A stretch of 35,580 nucleotides of DNA from JBFXAN01 sp050184225. GTDB taxonomy: Bacteria; Chloroflexota; Dehalococcoidia; CAUJGQ01. Below, piece after piece: positions 30,064-35,580 of the stretch (positions are counted from its first letter, which is position 1; every line of letters begins with the position of its first letter). The position numbers and the translations under genes are program-made. The stretch is from positions 1 to 35,580 of the forward strand of contig JBFXAN010000058.1 in assembly GCA_050184225.1 (NCBI GenBank), read 5' to 3'. The notes below the pieces were generated by a model, which saw only the letters and a list, made by a program, of their open reading frames with translations, searched no databases and had not been told where the DNA came from.

Positions 30064-32069
30064 GACGCTGAAGAAGCTTCCGCTTCGACGGCAGCGCCGG
30101 CGGCCCCCGTGTGCTCGTCTGGGAACGGGGAAGCGATCTCGCCGCCGGCCTCCTTTGCATCGAGTTGATCCTGCCACGCCTTCTCGAAGCGACGGAGAGC
30201 GGTTTCGATGCGGGCGAGCTGTTCATCGGAACATTGGAGTGCATAGGCCTCGCGGACGAAGCGGGCGAGGTCGGCGCGATAGTCATGGCCGCTGGCGGCG
30301 AAATCCCCGGGAATGACGTGCATCGCGTTTTTCATGTCGATCAGGGTCTGGACGAAGGTGGTCGGCGACTGCCACTGCTCGTCCAAGGGCACACGGGGCG
30401 GCCTCGTGTCGGGTGGACCGAGCCAGTCGGGACGCTGGATGAGCAGGTCGGCGCCGAAGTAGCCGACGGCGTCGTTGCCGTGGGTGATCAGGAAATAGCG
30501 CAGGCGGGCACGCGCCTCCGGGTCCATCGCCTCCAATTGTCCGAAGTTGTCGAAGGTGGCGACCAGTGTTGGATCGACGTCGGGACGCGGCGGACCGAAG
30601 ACCTCCACCTTCCACTTGCTCAGGTGCGGCGAACCGATCCAGAGGCCGCGCTCGACGCCGGCGTCAGTCAGACCGCGCGTACCCTCGTGCAGGAACGCGT
30701 CCTGGCTGGTCTGGGCGCCGAGGCTCTCGCCGAAGACGACGAAGCGCGGCCGTTTCTCCGGCGGGCGTTGGCGCACCTCCTCATGGATGGCGACGACGAG
30801 CAGGCGGAAGTGCTTGCGTCCCTCCCAGACCCGGTCGATTGACATCGAGGAAGGGCGCTTGGAGTACTGAATGGTGACCGTGGCACAGTTGCCGCGTGTC
30901 ATGTACTCGGCGGACTCGATCGCCACGTAGTTGACGTAACCCGTGCCGGTCGGGGAGACAGCGATCAGTAGATCGCGGTCAAATGCGCCGGTGCGGTGCA
31001 GCTCGGCGATGGCGAGGGCGACGCGATCGGTTTCGGTCGGTGCGCTGTCGAGGCCGACGTACGCGCGGATCGGATTGGTCGCCGGTTCTTGCATCACCTC
31101 CTCGATCCAGGTGTGGTGCATGTAGGTGGCGACGTGGCGGCGGCCTTCGCGGCCGAGCGTGTCCCAGGGAACGAGGCTACCGGCGCCGCCGCTGACCCAC
31201 GGGACGGCGGGAGGGTCCGAGACGGCCGGTTCAATCTTGCGCATGCCTGCTTCGATCCGGCGGTTGGCACGACGATAGATTGTCGCGACGGCGACGCCGA
31301 GCAGGCCGAGCTCGATGATACGAGCGGCGAGTTGCCAGAGGCGAACATCGCCGGGAAGCAGGGTTGTCAGCATCCGTCCGATCTCGCGTGCGGCCAGTCG
31401 ATTAGCGTCGGCGAAAGCAAACAGCCCGAGGGTCACGCCTCCGCCGAGGGCGAGCGCGCGGAGCACGGACATGTGAACGCCCGGAACGTCGGCGATGGGG
31501 CCGTCGGTGCGATGCTGATCGCGAACGGCGCGGCGGTGGCGGCCGTATTCACTGATGGCCGCCATGACGCCCCCGGCGACGAGCGTCGCGGGGAGGTGAC
31601 GCAGGCCCAGGTCGACTCTACCCCGGCGATCGAGTGTGTGCAGGACTTCCTCCGTCGCGCTAACGGCGGCGGCGCTCGCGGCGCTACCGGCGATCCAGTG
31701 ACCGGCTGTGCGGAGTGCGGATCGGGTGAGTGGCTCGTACCGGCGCTCGGGAACGGTACGTTGGAGCGCGAGCCCACAGACGGCGGCGGCAATGTGAAGG
31801 CCGAGCGCGGTGCGCCGGACCGAGGTATCGTGGGCGTCGTGGTTTGCCGGCGGACCGGCCAAACGAGCGGCGACGACCTCGATCGCGTCGTGCGCGACGG
31901 CGGCGAGCAGATAGGTGAGGGCGGTGGAGACACCGGTGACGATCCCCTGGTCAACGGTGTTCCGTGGCATGAGCGTGCGCTGGAAGGTGAGGGGCACGCC
32001 GGCAGCGGCGAGGAAGGCGCCGGCCTGATCCGTTCTCGGGAGCGGGCGGCGCAGCCTGGGAATCCGCAT
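30060..32069 (-). CDS. Membrane alpha/beta hydrolase, DUF2319 family
   Basis: A 669-residue protein with an N-terminal membrane part (about six hydrophobic stretches in residues 35-270, for example GIVTGVSTALTYLLAAVAHDAIEVV and LRALALGGGVTLGLFAF) and a C-terminal alpha/beta hydrolase domain of the DUF2319 (Abhydrolase_9) type. The catalytic Ser is S449 in FVVFGESLGAQTSQDAF; GYVNYVAIESAEYMTRGNCATVTIQYSKRPS and FLITHGNDAVGYFGADLLIQRPDWL are further conserved blocks. This family is best known from mycobacteria and other actinobacteria and has no firm function; lipid ester hydrolysis at the membrane is a guess. The start at 32069 follows an in-frame stop closely; the AGGAGG site is at an unusually long 13-base distance. 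Confidence 0.87.
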   Translation of the reverse strand: MRIPRLRRPLPRTDQAGAFLAAAGVPLTFQRTLMPRNTVDQGIVTGVSTALTYLLAAVAHDAIEVVAARLAGPPANHDAHDTSVRRTALGLHIAAAVCGLALQRTVPERRYEPLTRSALRTAGHWIAGSAASAAAVSATEEVLHTLDRRGRVDLGLRHLPATLVAGGVMAAISEYGRHRRAVRDQHRTDGPIADVPGVHMSVLRALALGGGVTLGLFAFADANRLAAREIGRMLTTLLPGDVRLWQLAARIIELGLLGVAVATIYRRANRRIEAGMRKIEPAVSDPPAVPWVSGGAGSLVPWDTLGREGRRHVATYMHHTWIEEVMQEPATNPIRAYVGLDSAPTETDRVALAIAELHRTGAFDRDLLIAVSPTGTGYVNYVAIESAEYMTRGNCATVTIQYSKRPSSMSIDRVWEGRKHFRLLVVAIHEEVRQRPPEKRPRFVVFGESLGAQTSQDAFLHEGTRGLTDAGVERGLWIGSPHLSKWKVEVFGPPRPDVDPTLVATFDNFGQLEAMDPEARARLRYFLITHGNDAVGYFGADLLIQRPDWLGPPDTRPPRVPLDEQWQSPTTFVQTLIDMKNAMHVIPGDFAASGHDYRADLARFVREAYALQCSDEQLARIETALRRFEKAWQDQLDAKEAGGEIASPFPDEHTGAAGAAVEAEASSAS

Positions 32070-32096
32070 CGGACTACCGTGACCTCCTTAGTCTGA

Positions 32097-33305
32097 TTAG
32101 TCGCTCTCCTGCGCGACCGCATCGGCGATCATCGTACCGATCGCGAGCGAGGATGTGGCGGCGGGTGAGGGTGCGTTGCGGACGTGGAAGACGCCGCGGG
32201 CAGTATCGATGATAAAGTCATCGACAAGTGTGCCATCGTCTGCCAGCGCCTGGGCGCGCACACCGGAGGGACCGGGCAGCAGATCCGCCATAGTCAGCGT
32301 CGGGATGTAGGCTTGGAGTGACGCGAGAAAGGCGCGCTTGCTCACATCCCGCCACATTTCGGCAAGGCCGGTGCGCCAATAGCGCCGCGCCAGCCGCTGG
32401 AAGCCACGGAAGCCGAGGGTCTGGGCGAGATCGCGCGGGTTGACCCGGTCGAGGCGATAGCCCTCGCGGGCGAAGGCGAGGACCGCGTTCGGTCCCAGCC
32501 AGACGGCGCCGTCGATCCGGCGGGTGAAGTGGACACCGAGGAAGGGAAAGGCGGGGTCGGGCACAGGGTAGATGAGATTTCGGACCAAGTGGCGCCGCTC
32601 CGGGCGGAGGACATAATAATCGCCGCGAAAGGGAACGATGCGCGGATCGGGCTTGGCGCCGCCGAGAGCCGCCACCCGGTCGGCGTAGAGCCCGGCGCAC
32701 GCGATCACGACAGCGGCCTCGATATCGCCTCCGGTCGTCGTCAGGCGGGTGCGGCCGCCGCTCCGTCGGATGCCGGTCACGGCGTGTCCGGTAAAGAGCT
32801 CGCCGCCGGATGTGCGGACATCCTCGGCATACGCCGCCGCCACCCGGCGAAAATCGACGATCCCGGTGTTCGGCGACCAGAGGGCGCGCACACCCTGGAC
32901 GTGGGGTTCGAGCTCCCGCAGCCGGTCGGGGCCGATCATCTCCAATCCCGGCACGCCGTTTGCCTGTCCGCGGCGGGCAAGCTCCTCCAATCGGGGGATC
33001 TCACCTTCGTCGAGCGCGACGATCACTTTGCCGCAGCGCTCGAAGGGGATGCCCTTCTGCTCGCAATACTGAACCAGCGACGCGGCGCCGGCGACACAGG
33101 CCGTTGCCTTGAGCGAGCCGGGAGCGTAGTAGAGCCCGGAATGGATGACGCCACTGTTGTGGCCGGTCTGATGCGTTCCCAGCCGGCGCTCCTTCTCCAG
33201 CAGCGCGAGCCGGGCGCCCGGGCGGCGCCGGAGCAACTCTCGGGCGGTGGCCAGTCCGACGATGCCGCCGCCGATCACCGCGATATCTCCCGTCCAGTCC
33301 GGCAT
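32097..33305 (-). CDS. lhgO: L-2-hydroxyglutarate oxidase/dehydrogenase-like FAD enzyme
   Basis: A 402-residue FAD-dependent oxidoreductase of the DAO family that removes hydrogen from L-2-hydroxyglutarate, giving 2-oxoglutarate. ATG at 33305 has GGGAGGA 5 bases upstream. Seen: the FAD-binding VIGGGIVGLATARELL near residue 10, LGTHQTGHNSGVIHSGLYYAPGSLKATACVAG, which is diagnostic for LhgO, FRGDYYVLRPER and the C-terminal FHVRNAPSPAATSSLAIGTMIADAV. It protects metabolism against a toxic by-product of dehydrogenases or takes part in glutarate/lysine breakdown. It lies 16 bp behind the desaturase gene and 27 bp before the DUF2319 gene, so it is likely part of the same transcript. Confidence 0.88.
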   Translation of the reverse strand: MPDWTGDIAVIGGGIVGLATARELLRRRPGARLALLEKERRLGTHQTGHNSGVIHSGLYYAPGSLKATACVAGAASLVQYCEQKGIPFERCGKVIVALDEGEIPRLEELARRGQANGVPGLEMIGPDRLRELEPHVQGVRALWSPNTGIVDFRRVAAAYAEDVRTSGGELFTGHAVTGIRRSGGRTRLTTTGGDIEAAVVIACAGLYADRVAALGGAKPDPRIVPFRGDYYVLRPERRHLVRNLIYPVPDPAFPFLGVHFTRRIDGAVWLGPNAVLAFAREGYRLDRVNPRDLAQTLGFRGFQRLARRYWRTGLAEMWRDVSKRAFLASLQAYIPTLTMADLLPGPSGVRAQALADDGTLVDDFIIDTARGVFHVRNAPSPAATSSLAIGTMIADAVAQESD

Positions 33306-33321
33306 GGGTTCCTCCCACCCG

Positions 33322-34275
33322 CTACACTCCGGCCCGCGCAACTGAATTGAGCTCGCCGAGGATGATCCGATTCGACGTGATGATGTCAGCCTGGGTGTAT
33401 TCGAGACCCGTGCGCGCGCATATCTCCTTGACGTATGGCGTGATCAGCTTCAGCTTGTTGCGCGGGCAGGTCGGAAATAGATGGTGCTCGATCTGGTAGT
33501 TGAGGCCGAAGTACATGAAGTCGACGAATCGGCCGGGCGTGATGTTGCGTGACGTGCTGATCTGCTGCTCCAGGAACGAGATCTTCGTTCCTTCCAGGAT
33601 CTGCGGCATGCCTTTGTGGTTCGGAGCGAAGACGTTGGATAGATAGAAGCCCATGATCGGGTGGATCACGACGAAGAGCAGGATCACCTTTTCTAATGGG
33701 AACACGAAGAACGGAACGATGAACCAGGCAGCGATGCCGGCGGCCCAGATAGTCATCTCCGCGAGCAGACGCGGACTGAAGCGCTCTTGCCGATAGTATC
33801 TGATCTCCGAAAGGCGACGTGAGAAGACGACGAGCGTGCGCATCGGGTAGAAAAACGCGGCCTGATAGCGGCGGACGTATCGCCAGAACCCGCCCTGCCG
33901 CTCGAACTGGCGCAGGGTGAAGGCGTGCAGGGGAATATCAAGATCGGGGTCAAGTCCATCGACATTGGTGTGAGCATGATGGACATTGTGCTGCACGCGC
34001 CAGGAACGAAAGCCCATCGCCAGCAGGCCGGCAACGGACCAACCGAGCAGGGTATTCAAAGCCTTTGAGCGGAATATGGTGCGGTGGCCGGCGTCGTGAA
34101 CGATGCCGCAGAGCTGGACGCCCACCAGCGCAAACGCGGCCGCCCAGCCAACCAGCGGCAGCGAGAACGGCGTGCGGATGAGGAAGTAGAGGCTGACCGC
34201 CGTGGCGATGGCGAGGCCGGCGATCAAGAAGGTGTAGTAGGGATAGTCACGGTCGAGAATGCCGGCAGCAACCAC
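33322..34275 (-). CDS. Membrane fatty acid desaturase (start uncertain; may begin near 34380)
   Basis: A membrane di-iron desaturase with all three histidine boxes: H60-x-x-x-H64 (VHDAGHRTIF), HNVHHAHTN (96-100) and the NYQIEHHLFP near the C terminus, where Q replaces H as in front-end (delta-6 or linoleoyl-CoA-like) desaturases. It introduces a double bond into lipid acyl chains, adjusting membrane fluidity. Hydrophobic pairs flank the boxes. The GTG at 34275 gives 317 residues, but the same frame reads THAEGTALYAKLRADVVAAGILDRDYPYY across it, a normal family N terminus, and stays open to a TAA just above 34395. No ATG, GTG or TTG occurs there. A GAGGAG site (34390-34395) lies 9 bases before an ATC at 34380, so initiation at ATC is possible. 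Confidence 0.85.
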   Translation of the reverse strand: MVAAGILDRDYPYYTFLIAGLAIATAVSLYFLIRTPFSLPLVGWAAAFALVGVQLCGIVHDAGHRTIFRSKALNTLLGWSVAGLLAMGFRSWRVQHNVHHAHTNVDGLDPDLDIPLHAFTLRQFERQGGFWRYVRRYQAAFFYPMRTLVVFSRRLSEIRYYRQERFSPRLLAEMTIWAAGIAAWFIVPFFVFPLEKVILLFVVIHPIMGFYLSNVFAPNHKGMPQILEGTKISFLEQQISTSRNITPGRFVDFMYFGLNYQIEHHLFPTCPRNKLKLITPYVKEICARTGLEYTQADIITSNRIILGELNSVARAGV

Positions 34276-34389
34276 GTCCGCGCGCAGTTTGGCGTAGAGG
34301 GCGGTGCCTTCTGCATGAGTGAGGACCGTCGTTTCGATGCCCTGATGCGAGCTTGGATCAGCGAGAGCGATTGTGTTGATTGGCAGACA

Positions 34390-34395
34390 CTCCTC
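34390..34395 (-). promoter_or_regulatory. Possible ribosome binding site of the desaturase gene
   Basis: GAGGAG on the - strand, placed 9 bases before the ATC at 34380-34378, which is in frame with the desaturase. It suggests that translation starts upstream of the GTG at 34275. Confidence 0.4.
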
Positions 34396-34489
34396 AAATT
34401 AAGGTTCCCAGTCATCATAGCGGCATATACCGGTGGGGACAGGGTGCTGCCGAACGCCCTATGCCTGCTACATCGAACCGTGACCTCAC

Positions 34490-34515
34490 CCTGGGAGCGC
34501 GGCCATCCTGTCCGC
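34490..34515. repeat. Degenerate single arm of the 12158 repeat family
   Basis: CCTGGGAGCGCGGCCATCC matches the arm at 12158 at 18 of 19 positions and then diverges. No opposite arm is seen nearby. It lies in the 181-bp gap between the potassium channel and the desaturase genes, where nothing else was identified. Confidence 0.6.
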
Positions 34516-34561
34516 TTGGTGTCGGATAAGGATACCCGATTCTGGGTGGCGACTGGTGGTC

Positions 34562-35293
34562 CTACTCGCGGGGCGGATGGTCGGCAGGCGGCGATGTGTC
34601 GGGGGGCTGTTGCGAGAGGCGCAGGCCGACGAGGTGGGCGACGAGCACGACGAGATAGAGTTGCCCGGCCAGTGCCTCGATCGTCGCCAAAGAACGCGCA
34701 AGTTGCGTGCGTGGGGTGATATCGCCGTAGCCGAGCGTTGCGAGCGTGGTGACGCTGAAGTACAGCAGATCGGCAAGGTCGTTGTCTCCTGCGTTGATGC
34801 CACGGAAGGCATTCGGGTTGGCCGTGTCGAGCGCAAGATAGAGAAAGGAGGCGATCAGGCTGATCAGGAGATAGACGCAGAGAGAGCCAAAGATGGTGTC
34901 AATGCGCACGCGCGGGTGGCGCAGAATGTCACGGAGGATGAGGACGCACAGGCCAATGAGCAGGGCGGCGTTGCCGAGGTCGCCGACGATCGACAGCACC
35001 CGCCGGCCGGGACGGTCGCCCAACGCGGAGGCGGCCATACCCAGCATGGCGAGCGCCACGACGGTGATCAGATGCGCCGGACGGCCGGTAGCGCCGCGGG
35101 CGCCGACGAGGACGGTAGCGTAGAAGAGACCATCCAGCAGTCGATCGGTCCAGTAGTGGTCGGTGAGCAGCGGCGCAACCGCGTAGAGGAGGACGAGCGC
35201 GACGAGCAACGGTGCATAGTTGCCACCAAAGCGGTCCGCGACAAAGTTACGTCGATGGTGTGACGGGAGAAGGCGGGACGGGGAATTCTCCAT
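34562..35293 (-). CDS. Potassium channel family protein (Ion_trans_2 type)
   Basis: A 243-residue membrane protein with about six hydrophobic segments, the last two flanking a potassium selectivity filter: YFSVTTLATLGYGDITP (TLGYGD at 186-191). Segments are about 26-43, 54-64, 74-91, 103-120, 133-155 and 202-224. Unlike voltage-gated channels, there is no obvious arginine-rich S4 helix, and no C-terminal RCK/TrkA domain follows; the tail is short and proline-rich. It should let K+ cross the cytoplasmic membrane; the gating signal is unknown. The ATG at 35293 lacks a close ribosome binding site, the nearest being GAGGTG about 20 bases upstream. It reads towards the desaturase gene, 181 bp away. 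Confidence 0.9.
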   Translation of the reverse strand: MENSPSRLLPSHHRRNFVADRFGGNYAPLLVALVLLYAVAPLLTDHYWTDRLLDGLFYATVLVGARGATGRPAHLITVVALAMLGMAASALGDRPGRRVLSIVGDLGNAALLIGLCVLILRDILRHPRVRIDTIFGSLCVYLLISLIASFLYLALDTANPNAFRGINAGDNDLADLLYFSVTTLATLGYGDITPRTQLARSLATIEALAGQLYLVVLVAHLVGLRLSQQPPDTSPPADHPPRE

Positions 35294-35381
35294 TGCACGT
35301 TAGCGTTCTGCACCTCACATGTCCGGTTTCTTGGGGCACCGTCTCATCATAGCCCATGCGATCGGACGAACCAGAATGATG

Positions 35382-35444
35382 CACCACCAAGGCGCCAGGG
35401 CACCAAGTACAACCTTTTCTTGGTGCCCTGGCGCCTTGGTGGTG
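35382..35444. repeat. Perfect 26-bp inverted repeat (hairpin family D, copy 2)
   Basis: Bases 35382-35407, starting CACCACCAAGGCGCCAGGG, recur exactly inverted at 35419-35444 around an 11-base loop. It is related to the copy at 27271-27338 with compensating changes. It lies 16 bp after the stop codon of the serine hydrolase, so it could also form its 3' end. Confidence 0.88.
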
Positions 35445-35460
35445 ACAATGCTCCCGAGCG

Positions 35461-35580
35461 CTACTCAATAATCGACGAGTAGATCGTGGAGCGCAGTTCC
35501 CGGCGGAACGGGTAGGTGCTGGACGGCACCAGCTGGGTGAGGAAGAGCATGATCAGCTCTTCGGCGGGATTGACGAAGAA
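35461..35580 (-). CDS. Serine hydrolase (beta-lactamase-like), C-terminal end only
   Basis: The last 39 codons of a gene that runs off the right edge: FFVNPAEELIMLFLTQLVPSSTYPFRRELRSTIYSSIIE, ending at TAG (35461-35463). The NPAEELIMLFLTQLxPSSxYPxRRELRxxIY pattern is typical of the C terminus of class C beta-lactamase/penicillin-binding-like serine hydrolases found widely in soil bacteria. The catalytic part is outside the window, so activity and substrate cannot be judged. Reading on the - strand, it is 167 bp upstream of the potassium channel gene, with the 26-bp hairpin repeat between them. Confidence 0.72.
   Translation of the reverse strand, partial: FFVNPAEELIMLFLTQLVPSSTYPFRRELRSTIYSSIIE

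Overview
The window is about 35.6 kb of GC-rich bacterial chromosome with strong AGGAG-type ribosome binding sites, frequent GTG starts, and several hairpin repeat families between genes. No tRNA, rRNA, CRISPR array, phage gene or transposase was found. Gene content (Uma2 nuclease, luciferase-like oxidoreductases, CHRD protein, CsoR copper operon, MBOAT/SGNH pair, DUF2319 hydrolase) resembles a Gram-positive-like soil or thermophilic lineage. Chloroflexota of the Thermomicrobia type is my best guess, with Actinobacteria as the alternative. This is an impression from gene content, not a database result.

Layout. 1-426 (-): 5' part of a luciferase-like (LLM) oxidoreductase. 540-4555 (+): amidohydrolase, Uma2 endonuclease, then an NAD-salvage pair (nicotinate phosphoribosyltransferase and a nicotinamidase-like hydrolase). 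4617-11260 (-): copper operon csoR - copA - copZ - YHS protein - second P1B ATPase, with a CsoR-type operator and promoter at 11308-11362. 11505-11969 (-): secreted CHRD protein with a clear intrinsic terminator. 12376-13512 (+): dnaN, without dnaA. 13649-15972 (-): ArsR - SRPBCC - RibD/DHFR-like operon under a perfect 28-bp palindrome, plus a second RibD/DHFR-like gene. 16423-17490 (+): LLM oxidoreductase, overlapping tail to tail with a tryptophan-2,3-dioxygenase-like gene (17305-19050, -). 19495-21994 (+): MBOAT O-acyltransferase and SGNH esterase pair. 22127-26335 (+): class III CoA-transferase-like protein, HSL-family esterase and Baeyer-Villiger monooxygenase. 26591-27261 (+): ArsR and VOC protein. 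27490-29105 (+): LLM oxidoreductase and a small unknown protein. 29230-35293 (-): CPBP protease, DUF2319 hydrolase, L-2-hydroxyglutarate oxidase-like protein, fatty acid desaturase and a potassium channel. 35461-35580 (-): 3' end of a serine hydrolase.

How the genes work together. The copper operon looks like a complete sensing, chaperoning and export unit. Its CopA carries an additional ninth membrane helix and a C-terminal cupredoxin domain that should face outside the cell. The second ATPase has an unusual CPD membrane motif and an in-frame palindromic repeat insertion. The monooxygenase and esterase could convert a ketone to an ester and then to acid plus alcohol. The MBOAT/SGNH pair probably O-acetylates an extracellular polymer. 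Two ArsR genes in separate operons share a promoter layout that predicts leaderless mRNAs and repressor sites inside the promoter.

The main points for follow-up are the CopA-cupredoxin fusion, the CPD ATPase with its translated repeat, the covarying hairpin repeat family at 27271 and 35382, the leaderless ArsR promoters, a decayed dnaN 3' fragment near 16.2 kb, a desaturase whose coding frame extends beyond any normal start codon, and a nicotinamidase lacking the usual catalytic lysine.
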